Shown here one piece after another: positions 32,601 through 43,695 of a stretch of 64,000 bases of DNA (within the stretch, counting starts at the first letter, position 1; the number at the start of each line of letters is the position of its first letter). This DNA comes from Takakia lepidozioides (lineage: Eukaryota > Streptophyta > Takakiopsida > Takakiales > Takakiaceae). The notes under the pieces are model-generated. The model worked only from the letters and a program-made list of their open reading frames with translations. It did no database searches and was not told the DNA's origin. A program made the position numbers and the translations under genes. The stretch covers positions 69,606,756 to 69,670,755 of the forward strand of contig CM060731.1 of the NCBI GenBank assembly GCA_030704615.1, written 5' to 3'.

Positions 32601-33457
32601 ACGATTTGGCTGTCCCTTAGAATTTATCAGTGATCAAGGAAGTCACTTCATGAATGAGACCATTGAGTTGTTGACTAAAGAGTTTATGATTGTGCATAGA
32701 AAGAGTACAACATATTACCCACAGGTAATGGGCAGGCAGAGGCTACCAACAAAATACTATGTACTATCTTGGCTAAGATAGTCAATGCAAACAGAACGGA
32801 TTGGGATACAAAGCTGCTGACAGCTTTGTGGTCATACAGGACTTCATATAAAGTCACCACTAAGTATACACCATTCCAATTAGTTTATGGTATGGAAGCC
32901 TTACTTCCAGTGGAATTCCTGTTACCTACCATGAGAACGGAGTGGGGAAAAAGAATGGAATTGCAAGACTCCATCAAGGTCAGGAAACATGAATTACCAT
33001 GTGGAAGTACGTGCTGATGCAGCTGATAATATGACCAGAATTCAGATGAAGCGAAAGGAACAGTTTGATGAAGGCAAGTTAAAGACTTTTAAGACGGGGG
33101 ATTTGGTTATGGTTGCAGAAGAAAGGAAAGATTCAAGCTTCTAAGCTTAAATCACCATGGAAAGGACCTTATGTCATACAAAAGATGTATGATAACAACA
33201 CCGCCATGTTACAAACCATTAACAAAGAAATGCTGGGAAGAGTCAATGCAAATAAGTTGAAGGGGTACAGTGGTATCCATGACAAACCCCTGCAGCATGA
33301 TTTGCATGTTGAACCGCAAGAGCAGTCACGGGCTGCACCAGTGTTACGAACGGAGTATGGAACACTTGTCGCTAGGCCCAGCATATATGACCAGGGTGGG
33401 GGGCACAGCCATCATATCACAGCCATCACTGACACAGCCTATCACAGCCCATCATGA
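29570..33457 (+). pseudogene. Pol of the Tat-like element: protease, RT, RNase H, integrase
   Basis: Protease: TDVLIDGGSGVNIMTDQL (29835-29890; the aspartate is followed by GGS where DSG or DTG is common). RT: FAWSYEDLKGIPPEV, WLSPIVIVPKKNGKLRVCVN, MPFGLCNAPATFQRV and the catalytic box VFLDDFSVYS (31150-31180). RNase H: VHCDASGEALGAVL, TEREALAMIYAVKKFRHYL and YKPGRLHLVADHLSRL. Integrase: VYCQKCDECQRLGPL (zinc site, after a frame change), KWGLDFVGPINPPS (first Asp), EFISDQGSHFMNE (second Asp), and a frameshift at about 32725 that puts the catalytic Glu region in a different frame, followed by LLTALWSYRTSYKVTTKYTP. Six or more frame changes. No chromodomain. Confidence 0.92.
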
Positions 33458-33545
33458 CACAGTATCACAGCCTATCACAGCGTGTCACAGCCTATCACAG
33501 CGCCTATCACAGTATATGACACAGCCTGTCACAACAGCCTACTAA
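33400..33545 (+). repeat. CACAG-type short tandem repeats after pol
   Basis: Irregular repeats of TATCACAGCC/GTCACAGCC units. The same motif family is in both LTRs (25885-26065 and 37930-38115). Confidence 0.85.
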
Positions 33546-34009
33546 AGTTACACGATCCATAGAATCAGTGACAAGTGGACACATAAACTTCAGGAAAATG
33601 GCTGACGGAAGAGAAAACGGAAATTACTTTAAAAATAGACACGTGGAGGTCAGGGCGCGACACACAGCGAGAAGGAAGCAAGAACAGGTGTCAAAAAGAA
33701 AGAGGACAAGAACGGCCGTCAAAAGGGATGAAAGGCGGGCCCATTAATGAATACGGAAAAAGGGAAACGGAACGAACGGCAAGTACAGAAAAGCGAATTC
33801 TTGTCACATGTGTGTGATCCTAGTGGACTATCCAACAGGGAAAGTCCACTAAAGAAGATAAAATCTAAAATCCAGTCACAGCGGATACAGCCAATAGAAA
33901 ACCAGAGAAAGATCAAGAAAATGGAGGGAAATTGAGCGCAAGAGGCGGCGTCGTTCTGAGTAACGGGCGTCTCGACAGGACAGACCATCAATGCTATAAC
34001 TTGGAAACT
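33546..34009 (+). other. Spacer between pol and the 3' accessory ORF
   Basis: A-rich non-coding stretch with no recognised motif. It may serve as leader for the downstream ORF. Confidence 0.4.
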
Positions 34010-37000
34010 ATGGAGGAACTAACAGACTATACGCTCGCAATATTACTTACGCAGTGGCATAGACACGAAAGGACAGAGCGGAGCTTTTCTCTTGAGCGAT
34101 GCTTGCAAGCCCCGCAGGCTTACAAGAAATTACCCATAGCTTTCTGCGGCAACCATACGTTTATGCTTTGTGCACTACAGGCATTCCTGCAGTTGTTACA
34201 GCCAAAACAGTTCTGTGAGTCTAAATGAAGAGAGTGAGAGGAATGGAGGAAATCAGGGTGAAGAGCACCACAATTCTGCAGAAACAAACGATTGCTACCC
34301 CAGGCGATACAGATACTGGAGGAGCTGAGATTGCAAGGATTGCAAAGCCTAGATTGGACACTACACCATAGACAGTACATGTTACAATTTTTGCAGAACT
34401 TTGAGCCAAGGACAGGAACAACAACGGTGAAGGGAGTTGAATTAATGATTACTCCCCTATACCTCCAGCAATTGTTTCGATTGCCAGCAGGTCAGGTGCA
34501 TGTGGAGGAACACAGGGCAAGACTGCAAATAGGGACTTATTCCAAGAAGGGAGTTTCTTTAAAACTCAGGGTTATGCTTGTACCAAGGCTGTGTACCCAG
34601 GGTTAAAAGAGGTAGGCCAGGTATTGAACGTTCTGATTGCCATGAAACAGAACCAACAGTATTTGAGCAGATCCTTCACGAGGAAATACTCAAAGGCCTG
34701 AAGGGACAAGAGGTACAATGGGCGGACATAATGTACAACGCACTGGTAGAGGAGATGAAAGATTACAAGGTACTACCGCAAAGTCTCCTATCATAGTGTC
34801 TGGCCCAATCATTGCTCAAATAATCCTTGATTCTGGCATACTTAATGCGCAAGAAAGAAGGAAATGGGAGTGTTTGAGCCAGAAACAACTGCAATGGAAG
34901 AGCAAGGCTCTTCACACAGTGAGGGTGGACTAGCAGGGCAACCCGAGACTAAGAGGCAGAGACGGGGAAAGACTGTAGTGGCGGATCCACTGGCTTCACG
35001 GATTCCGCATGATAATGTTTCCCAAGCTCATGGCCAGGAAGGGGCACAGCAGCACAGAGAAATGCTATTACTGGAAGCAGGACCTTCAGAGAGGGAGGAG
35101 GAAGTTACTTCTGCATCACAACCATCACAGCCACTGAACGACTTGTCACAAGGTCACAAGTTATCCATGCAGCTCAACCAGAAATAATTGATTTGGAAAG
35201 TGAAGGGTTAGATATTCCAACTACAGAACAGATAGTGGCAGAAATAGAGAAGGGGGACCTTCTCTATGAATATTCTGGTCTGGTCAAGGAGACAGAAATC
35301 CCAGAGGTGCAACAGTTGCCCAAGGGAAATCCTGAGGTGCATATAATACACACACCTGTGTCGGAGGTACCACAGGCGGAAGGTCATGACACTGTAGCAC
35401 CGGTGATAGATGAAGTAGTTCAGGAAGAAAATCCGGTGGGACAATGGCCTGAATGGTTAGTGAGACATCACACTGTTGAAGATCAGGAGGAACAGCAGCA
35501 ACCTCACCATGATGACCCTCAACAGGCAATGCTGATGAGTTCCATAGGCAGGACACTTAATTTGTTGGGGACTTATGTCAAATCCCATGTTCCAATTACC
35601 CAATTGACAGCCTTGAAAGAGGAACTCAGGAAGGAGTTTGAGGCTCGACTTGCCACTGAGTGTGCAAACAAGGTCGATGAAGAGGTCACTCTCAAGATGA
35701 AGCAGGACTTGGGAATACAGAACAAAAGGCTTTGCAATTGGCCAAGCAACATTGATTGAGGCAGGCCTCGCGCAAGACCAGTTGCACGAAGCACATAAGC
35801 AACAGCTATACCAAATGCAGGTGCAGCATGAAAGCAAGTTGCAAGAACTGAATGCACTACATACGGAGTTGCAGACAGTGCATAACAGGATGGCGATACA
35901 ATGTGCTACATTTACAACTATGCTTGACCAATCTACAAAAGAAATAAACAGTCAAGCGGAAAAATGTACGAAGGCAGAAGAAGAGAATGTTGAGCAAATG
36001 AAGCTCATTGTCGATATGAAGAATACAATCTGTCGCAATGAAGATACTTTCAAGCAATACAGGCAGATTGAAGCTGATCAAGATAAGCACATCATGGAGT
36101 TGCAACAAACCATCATGGCCAATAAAAATGAAATCGCAGTCAATAACAGGGCTTGGAAGGAAGCCAATAATCTACTTGCTGCTTATGCGCAATTGGTTGA
36201 ACCTCAGGCGAAGCGCATGGAGGCTTTACAACAGCAGTTGGAATTGTACAAGCTAAGAGAGGAGCAAACTCTCAGGGGAACCACAAGCAACTTGGTGGAT
36301 AACAGCCTTATGCAGGTCTGGTTAGCACAAGGGGCCAGTAGAGGGCAAAGCACCACGGAAGCTCACCCAAAGCGAGATGAATGAGCTCAGCTGCAGGTGC
36401 AGAACATTGCCACAACTACTATAGACAATGTCTATAGTAGGATAGCAGAGTTACAGAGGATGTAGACGGACTCCAGACTCAAGTGGAAGACCTCACTTCA
36501 AACATCGACCAAAGAGTCTATATCCCTCAGGAACAGCTAATGGCTTCTTATTTACAAGCCAGAACTTTGGCTTTTCAGTCTTCACAGGAGGTGCAGGAGA
36601 TGCCAATGATACAAGAGCCAGTACCACCACCACCACAACAAGTCACTGTACCAGTAGCTGAACCTGTGGTTACTACAACCACACCACAGCCACCACAGCC
36701 GGAGGTATGGGGCAATGCCACTTTTAACCCACCTAAAACTCCAGCTGCAAGGGAGTACAGTAGGGCTATGATTATGCCCTTCAACCAAATTCCCATCATG
36801 TTGGATTTGGCTTGGAAAGAATTTAGTCCTCCGCAGTCATTCGCACATTACTACCAAATTATGCGTATTTGGCTGCCAGTGGCAACTAGGACTAAAGTTC
36901 TTCCGAACAATCGACATATTGAAGATCATCACTTTGCACAATACTAGCACGAGGCAGGTACCATGTTGAGGGAATTGATTGCTTTCCAGGTTGTACATGG

Positions 37001-37773
37001 ACTCATTTATACCAAGACCAAGAGGATAGCAAGTATTGTCATGGGGTGCGGGTTATACTACGCTGCTTGTTTTCTGGTACGTTACCACATTGAGCAAAAA
37101 AGATGCAAACACGCTTTCTGAGTTATTCCAGTGGAGATCATTGGGTATTACCTTCGGTGCCACCTCATATGTACCTATATGACCCAAAAGTTATGATGCA
37201 AAAGGATTCTCAAATTCGTTCATGGTTTCAAGCGGCCTGCAACCATTTGTCAACACAGAAATTCGGCATTGATGACATTTTCTATAAGGGACATGTGGCA
37301 TGGAAATACTTGCACGCTGCACCAGTAATTGGTACCCCACTCACCTGGACAGACAAGGAGCTCAGTGTCTACACCAATTTGCTGTTCAGCGGTTACACCA
37401 AGTTATAAAATACAAACTTCCAGACATGGTAGGACAGCATTGTATGCCCCAGATGATTCCACAAAAAGTTCGAAAATTAAAACACCTGAGAGGCGATGAG
37501 GATTCTGATACAACTGTTTCTTCACCGAATTCTTTTGACATGGGAGAAGACTATGCAATTCAGATGGAAGAGAAGAAGCGAAGGGGATCTCCTATGCCGG
37601 AAAGATTACCTCGATATCAGCCTCCAGAGGGCCTCACTTATCCAGGTAGTGATCAACCATCTCCGTCAACCAGAGACAGACCTCGGGCTCGTACACACAG
37701 TCCGCCAGAAACTCTCAACGTCAAGAAGGTGCTCACTCACAAAGGTTTGCTAGTCGAAATCAGTAAACCGTGA
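34010..37773 (+). pseudogene. 3' accessory coding region (about 1,250 codons, broken) of the Tat-like element
   Basis: After pol, plus-strand coding continues in shifting frames almost to the 3' LTR. From ATG 34010: MEELTDYTLAILLTQWHRHE and LPIAFCGNHTFMLCALQAFL. Then ILEELRLQGLQSLDWTLHHR and VKGVELMITPLYLQQLFRLP. A charged Gln/Glu-rich stretch follows (34864-35759). A long coiled coil is encoded at 35752-36380 (LHEAHKQQLYQMQVQHESKL ... QPEAKR-type heptads, ALQQQLELYKLREEQ). A Pro/Gln/Thr-rich linker is at 36600-36720, then YSRAMIMPFNQIPIMLDLAW and a hydrophobic stretch SIVMGCGLYYAACFLV (about 37030-37080). No known domain is recognised. The position matches extra ORFs found after pol in some Athila/Tat elements. 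Whether it is envelope-like, a structural protein or a captured host gene is open. Confidence 0.65.
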
Positions 37774-37784
37774 GGACACGGCTT

Positions 37785-37804
37785 TTTGAGGGGGGAAGGG
37801 GTAA
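37785..37804 (+). other. Polypurine tract
   Basis: GAGGGGGGAAGGGGTAA directly upstream of the 3' LTR, the plus-strand primer site expected for an LTR retrotransposon. Confidence 0.85.
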
Positions 37805-38754
37805 TGTTAGAGGACTGTCGGGGACTTAGACACTTATACGGGATCTGTAGGGTACCCTTAATTTTTGCACAGACTGAGACCAACAGGAGCCTTAGGGGTG
37901 ACAGCAGCGCACTGTAGAGGGGGGTTACACAGCCCGTCACAGTCGTCACACAACACGCCAACACCACCAGCCCGTCGCAGTCGTCACAGCAGCAGACACA
38001 ACCGACACAGCCGACACAGCCACACAGCCAGTCACAGCCCGACACAGCCAAACACAGTCGCACAGCCAGTCACAGACACACGCCCGTCACAGTTTCACAC
38101 AGCCAGTCACAGCTTTGACACAGCTGTCACGATCATAGGGAACGAAGAGTAGGACAGGGAATGACTGTGGGGAACAACACCTGCGAAGGGAACATGTTAG
38201 TTCACAGACGACGGTTAGTAAGGGAAACGGTTAGAACCGCGGATAGGAAGATAAAGGGAGAAACGGGGAATTGAGGGACATCATTCGGAGGAGGACTTCT
38301 TGGTGATAGAGGAGAGGGGATCGGGTAGAGATGAGGAACGGAAGTGAAGATAGAGAGATGATGAGTAGATGCTTGATATAGGCAAGGCTGTAATAATATT
38401 GTAGAGCAGATTAGAGACACAATGGCTTCGGCCTGATACCTGATAAATCATAATCGGATACTTTTACGATACAATCACACTGTGTAGAGAGATCTGAGTG
38501 AAGCTGTGAAATGAATGGATGAGCTGATGGAATCCAATAGATTGATAAAGCAAACTGATATTTAATTATCAATGGTAAGATAGCTAACATGAATACCAAA
38601 AGGGAAACAAATAGGAAACACCCCCATGATACACTAGCTGTAGGTCATGACTGATTGTTCTGCGCGGGCTGAGTACTTAGAGATTTCCAACTCTTCTATC
38701 TTGGAGTTTCCGCCTCGAATAGCGAAGGGATGGGTGAGTAAAAGCCGCGCGACA
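37805..38754 (+). repeat. 3' LTR of the Tat-like element
   Basis: 950 bp with the same ends as the 5' LTR, followed by target duplication CAAAT (38755-38759). Confidence 0.95.
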
Positions 38755-38839
38755 CAAATCCTGCTATCATTGATTTCCATGAGATCAAATCTCGCTTAGG
38801 CAACTTGTCAAAAACACTACATGCATCCACCACAGTTCC
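38755..38839 (-). pseudogene. PPR protein, piece 2 of 4, inverted
   Basis: The minus strand reads GTVVDACSVFDKLPKRDLIS and WKSMIAGF, the second half of one PPR unit and the start of the next. On one side (38839) it continues the frame broken at 6225 (YRGG|TVVDA); on the other (38755) it continues into piece 3 at 25764 (AGF|AQQGHG). It is 85 bp long and open throughout. Confidence 0.9.
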
Positions 38840-39570
38840 TGTCGCACACCTCACTTCGGTAAGCTCCCCTTCAAGTCATAGTTACTCGCTTTGATGCGCA
38901 CGCCTAACTCCCAACCTGGCCACCGGGCCAACTCGGAGCTTCGGCTGCTCACCAGGACATAACGGTCCCCCTTTTCTTCCCCCACTAGACCCTCCACCAA
39001 TTTCGGCCTAGTGGAAATTCCCTTTGGTAGATGGCAGTCCGGAATAGCTCCCCACTTCTTGGTCGCTTTCCGGCTCGCTCACTTACTCACTAGTTTTTGG
39101 TCATCAACGGGCTTGCACCGTTCTCGGGGTTACTACTCCTTATATATACTTCTGTGACTGTCCGCGGGGGTTTCACAAACAATCATGCCATCTTATGGCG
39201 AACCACCACGAGAACCCTCGACTCCCGGTGATGAGTCGCGGTGAGTCTTGGCCCACCCACCACGGTCCCATTGGACCGTGATGAGTCCTAAGACTCCCCA
39301 TGACTCCCACCACAAGGTCTCCGCCCCCATGGTGAGTCCTATGCCACCCCCACTAAGTCCCACTAAGCTACCACCACCCCTCGTGGAACCACCCCCACCG
39401 CAACCTGATGTGCGGGGCTCCACCTAGCGAGCGCCTCCGGCGGCTCCTTGAGTGCCTTGGGCACTCAAGGGTGCTTCAACCCCCGCATCTATTGTTGCCA
39501 CTGCCCCCACCACAGGGGTAGCCCCCTTTCGTGTCCCGACCCCGTGCCCTCAAAGCGAAGGGCCGCGATA
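38840..39570 (-). repeat. Chromovirus 3' LTR, inverted
   Basis: Inverted, diverged copy of the LTR at 6226-6886. On the minus strand it starts TATCGCGGCCCTTCGC (TG changed to TA) and ends GAGGTGTGCGACA. It is about 70 bp longer than the left copy, chiefly from extra sequence near 39060-39120 (minus strand). Confidence 0.9.
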
Positions 39571-40510
39571 CACACCCCTACCAACAGGGAGTCGATGTCC
39601 TCATCGACTTGTCCATTTTGTAGAAACGAAAATCCAAGTTGTGGCGTCCCACATCAAGGAGTTTGTTTCCGCACCATGGCGTCCCATGGCAAAGAACCAA
39701 ACCCCATACTTGACTCTACTCTCCACTAGCTAGTTCGGCCGACTTCCTCCAAGTCCCGGCCAAGGGTGGAGCCTCTCAAGCTCCTCCCAGTGCACTCTTC
39801 TTGGCCCACTTCAAGGCCAAGGAACGATCCTCCTCAAGGATCGAATCGCCTTACTGCAACAACATTGCTTGTGACTGCTCGTGATGCCGCTTTTGGCATC
39901 ACCTTGAGCAAAGGTTCACCTTGGACCCTTTTTGACTAGGAAGATAACCTTGAACCAACCGTGCGCCCCAATCACTACAATTGGGTCCGCCTTGGAATGT
40001 TGGCCTGAGGTACGGGAACACGCCGAAGGCGCACTACGACTTCGTCCCGAGGCTACACGATTGTAGTACGTGAACGGAAGCACGTAGCTTCCGCGTTAGC
40101 CCGCACTACAAGGCAACCCCCTCGGTAGCGCACTTATAGTACGCACACGCGTCAGGTGCGCACTAGCACGTGAACTCCAAAAGAAAACGCAAGTTTCCTT
40201 GCCTCTTGGATGGGAGTCACCCGATTTCGGCACTACGCAAACACACAATTAATCCAATTTACCTCTCCCACTTTGTAAGCTAGCATGCATTCTACACACT
40301 AGCCAAACAAACCATGCATCACCATTCCAAACAAAATAGGACGCACAACATTTGGGAACCATTTCATTTATAACGAAATTTGTACAATACAAGTTTTTTC
40401 AATCGGGTTCCTGAGCTAGCTAAGCCGGGCTAAGCATGCATTTCCTCCCCCATGCTTCAAGGTTGATGTCCCCATCAACGCTTCTTTCACTTTTGAGGTC
40501 GCCCTTTGAA
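39571..40510 (-). mobile_element. Chromovirus 3' internal non-coding region, inverted
   Basis: It lies between the inverted 3' LTR and the inversion breakpoint. Next to the LTR, the minus strand has the purine-rich CCTGTTGGTAGGGGTGTG, a weak polypurine tract. Near 40440-40500 the minus strand reads GTTGATGGGGACATCAACC and a GCATGGGGGAGG block, of the kind found downstream of pol in plant Ty3 elements. Short palindromes (CGCACTA..TAGTGCG type) are frequent at 40040-40170. No coding region is seen. Confidence 0.7.
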
Positions 40511-41229
40511 AGCTGCAGAAAAGCATTACAGCTGTATGGTTGACCTTCTTGGCCATTCAGGGCGATTGGATGAGGCAGAGGAGTTTATCAACAGAATGCC
40601 ATTTAAACCAGATCCTCCAGTCTGGGGGGGGGCTTACTTGGTGCCTGCAGAATCCATGGCAATGCAATACTAACAGAAAGAGCTGTAGAATGTATCCTCA
40701 AGTTGGATCCCCGCAAAATGCTAGAGTGTATGTATTGCCTTAAAACATCTATGCTGCAGTTGGCAGGTGGAACGATATAGCGAAGGTAAGATCAGCAATG
40801 GAGCATAGATGTGTGAAGAAGGAGCCAGGGCGCAGCTGGATTGAGGTCAAGAACAAGGTACACACATTTTGGGTAGATGAAAGATCGCACCCACAAACAC
40901 ATGACATATATGCCGAGTTGGATAGATTAAATAGGAAGATGAGGCAGGCATGATATCTGCCCAACACAAAATGTGTCTTGCATGACGTGAATCAGCAGAC
41001 AAAGGAACAGACTCTCTACCATCACAATGAAAAGCTGGCCATTGCCTTTGGGCTTCTGAGCACGCCCCCTGGTACACCTACTCGCATAATGAAGAACCTT
41101 AGAGTATGTGGCGATTGCCATACTGCTACCAAGTTTATATCCAAAATTGTTGGGCGAGAAATTGTTGCAAGGGATGCCAGCCGGTTCCATCACTTCAAGA
41201 ATGGGGTGTGTTCTTGTGGGGACGATTGA
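40511..41229 (+). pseudogene. PPR protein, E and DYW domains (piece 4 of 4)
   Basis: It begins with the E motif ([34 protein letters not shown]) and ends with the DYW cytidine-deaminase-like domain: EPGRSWIEVKNKVHTFWVDE, the zinc-ligand HxE in [13 protein letters not shown], and CGDC in [14 protein letters not shown]. Damage: a frameshift at a G run (about 40625-40633), further frame change and a stop near 40740, a TGA at about 40951 (in place of Gly before YLPNTK), and a last line CSCGDD-stop where CSCGDYW is usual. The domain edits C to U in organellar transcripts; this copy cannot be made intact. Confidence 0.92.
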
Positions 41230-42206
41230 ACAATCAATAACAAGCAAGAATATCATCGTTCAAATGGGAATAATCTAACCATTCCATAGTATGAAAATGG
41301 CAAATTTTTGCGGGAAGATAATAGGAATAATGTAAGAACTTAATGCACATGTGCAACCCAACATGCCATTGTGGCGGTGGCGAGCCGGAGGCTGAGCTGC
41401 CGCCCAAACCGCCATAAGGTAATGGCATGTTGCGGCCCATTCCATAGCGTTAAGGATTGCGTCTGCCGCCCTCTCATTGGCTTGCAAGTCCTAATCAAAC
41501 ACATTATGTTTCATAATGTGCTAGTGCAAATGGCCTAATGTGCTAGTGGCACTTTTTAAACCTCTTCCAATCGCCATACTAGGCCCGCAAAATCCTTAAT
41601 GACGAAGAAATTGGCCTCACGAAATCACAAAAGAATAATGTATTAGGTAAAGTCCATCGAGGACTTTCTGCAATTTAAAGATGTTGTACAAGGGTGCTAG
41701 CCCTCTTAAATTGCATAAAGTCCGAGGTGCAGGATTTTAGCTCACGTAAAAAACTGAAAACACTTTTTGAACCGTCGATGTCATTCTGGACGGTTCAGAT
41801 CTGACTATGGCAATAAACCCATGGGCTTCACCCCGTAACTATGAACACCCAGGGAAATTACGAAATTCAAGACCCTCCAAAAATACAAGGACGCCGCATG
41901 TACAGCTGTCGTACAGGGAAGGAGACACATGCCATTAGGATTCGTCAAATCCAGATGATCTTGCTCCCCGATTCTAGAAACCTACCACCCTGCCTACGCA
42001 AGGAGCAAACCCTTGGGTTCAAACATGTCCCGCTTTTGCAAAGGAATCGAGCTATGGAGGGAACTCTCGTTTAGGTTTTTTACTACCCGCCTATACTATC
42101 AAATACTTTATATTCAGGTTTTTCGTGTTATTTAGTGTATAGCAAACCTGTCTTGTTGTGTTGTGCTTGGTCTCGTTTGTATTTCTGCAACGTCTTGTTG
42201 TGTTTG
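41230..42206. other. Intergenic region, no gene seen
   Basis: 3' flank of the PPR pseudogene followed by sequence without recognisable domains. GTGCTAGTGCAAATGGC/TGTGCTAGTGGCA-type short repeats lie near 41515-41555. Confidence 0.4.
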
Positions 42207-43695
42207 GCGTCATGGGACCTCGGAAGAGGCCTGCCCCTCCGGCAAATTTCAGATTCAAGTTTTTTTTTGGTGGTACTAGGGTGCATGTGGAGAATCTTCC
42301 TAGAGTGTCAAATGCTTTTACAAGCTCTCGCGCTGCTGAGAAAAGGGCCAGGGATTCACGTGTAACGAGAGAGAGAGGTTGAGGCTCTTGAGGGCAGTTC
42401 TCCACCTGCGAGTGATCTCGTTCTAGAAGATGTAGACCCTAACTACAACTAGATACCTCTAAGCCTCCTCGTCAGAGTCGCAAACGATGAGGGTATTGTT
42501 ATTGCTATCAAGTGTCGCGCGTGCTCTAAATTTGACAAGAAAGAGAAGTTGTTTGTGCCGAAATGGGACTCTCTTGAGTAAAAGAAAAAACCTTGATGGG
42601 TCTTGATCTTACGTGGACACCACCTGTTTGCATCCTAAGAATGAGGGAAAATTTGCTACTATGAATCACCCTTCTGTTGTAGAATAAGTTCAAAGAGGTT
42701 TGTTGAAATCCTGAGAAGAAAAGAAAAGTCATCCAGTTTGCAACTATTTTCTTGCTCTTGAGTGATGGTAGACAAATCCCTGATTATAAAGACTTAAAGT
42801 CATTGTTTGACTTTTTGCAAGTGAAGTCCACCTAAAGAAGCAATGGAGTCGGGGTGTTGGTTGGCAGATGGCTAAGTCCATTCACCAGCAAGTCTTGAAG
42901 GTTATTGAAACCATGAAGAAGACAAATTATGTGGCATTGACTGCTGATAAAGTCACCACAATAGACAATCAAAGTTGGACTTCTGTGCATGGGTATGTTA
43001 ATGTGCAAGATTGGTCTAGGATCCCTATCTTGCTAAGTGAGGAGCATGTTGTTGATGGCAGCAATACAGACAACCTAACTCATGTTATTACGAACGTTCT
43101 ACACATCGGAGGTGGTGTGAGCAGTGCTGATAGCCCTACCAGACTTGTATCATCTCGAGCTGACGGGTTTGCTACATTTCAGGGCGTGCGAAACGGAGTG
43201 ACAGTGCAGATCCAAAAGAACTATGCACCTTTCTGCACCGACATGCATTGCGTTGCGCATCGCACAAATCTTGCAGGTCATGCCTTGTCAAATATGGTTG
43301 TTGTGCACAGGCTGGAAAAGCTTTTGCAAGGTTTGTATGAGTACTTTTACAAGTCCCCAAAGAGACATCTTGAACTTTGCAAATTAGCTGAGATCATGGA
43401 AACAAAATGTAACAAAATTCTATGCAACGTCAAAACTCGTTGGATTTCAACGCTTGCCTAGCGAAGAGGGTGCTGGGCCGAGTACAGGCATCTGCTTATG
43501 AAGATGTATGATGATTCATGCAAAGAGGTAGTCTTTCAAAAACCTTGAGCTGCTATGTGATGTTGAGATTATGCTGTCCCTTTGCTGCCTTGTGTCATTG
43601 TTGGATTGTGTACATTCTCTGGTCAAATTCGCACACCTCAGAGACATGTTCGTCTGCGATTTCGTGGATGCCGTGAAAATATGTGAAGCTGATGT
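42207..43695 (+). pseudogene. hAT-like transposase (DUF4371-type), left copy
   Basis: The N-terminal frame starts at ATG 42207 (MGPRKRPAPPANFRFKFFFG). A BED-like zinc-finger remnant (CRACSKFDKKEKLFVPKWDS) lies at 42510-42570; about 80 bp just upstream of it is deleted relative to the right copy. The best frame, 42868-43461, reads YVALTADKVTTIDNQSWTSV, MHCVAHRTNLAGHALSN and ETKCNKILCNVKTRWIST, which matches the catalytic region of hAT-derived plant genes. It continues after a frame change as LLCDVEIMLSLCCLVSLLDC and KFAHLRDMFVCDFVDAVKIC to about 43695, where satellite-like repeats begin. Terminal repeats and the hAT dimerisation domain are not seen. Confidence 0.8.

Larger units (their letters stand above)
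25765..38754 (+). mobile_element. Complete 13-kb Ty3-type LTR retrotransposon, Tat/Athila-like
   Basis: Bounded by two TG...CA LTRs (25765-26689 and 37805-38754) and by the 5-bp duplication CAAAT. Internal order: primer-binding site, an extra ORF (26746-27303), gag (27296-29600), protease, reverse transcriptase, RNase H and integrase (29570-33460), a CACAG-rich repeat, and a further coding stretch (34010-37773) before a purine tract. RT precedes integrase, as in Ty3 elements. The RT leader FAWSYEDLKGI, the lack of a chromodomain and the extra ORFs fit the Tat/Athila branch. Frameshifts in most ORFs make it non-autonomous now. The two LTRs look close to identical apart from the CACAG tract and a few small changes, so insertion is fairly recent. 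It interrupts the PPR gene. Confidence 0.93.

Noticed and set aside
35457-35857. Minus-strand ORFs in the 3' accessory region
   Set aside because: Cysteine-rich shadows of the Gln-rich coiled-coil coding sequence on the plus strand; the plus-strand frames show the stronger coding pattern.
6226-39570. One giant 33-kb foldback element bounded by the inverted LTRs
   Set aside because: PPR reading order, target duplications and the element's split interior are explained better by an inversion of 25277-40510.
40940-41229. Rescue of PPR stop codons by U-to-C RNA editing
   Set aside because: That editing acts on organellar transcripts; this is a nuclear gene with frameshifts as well as stops.
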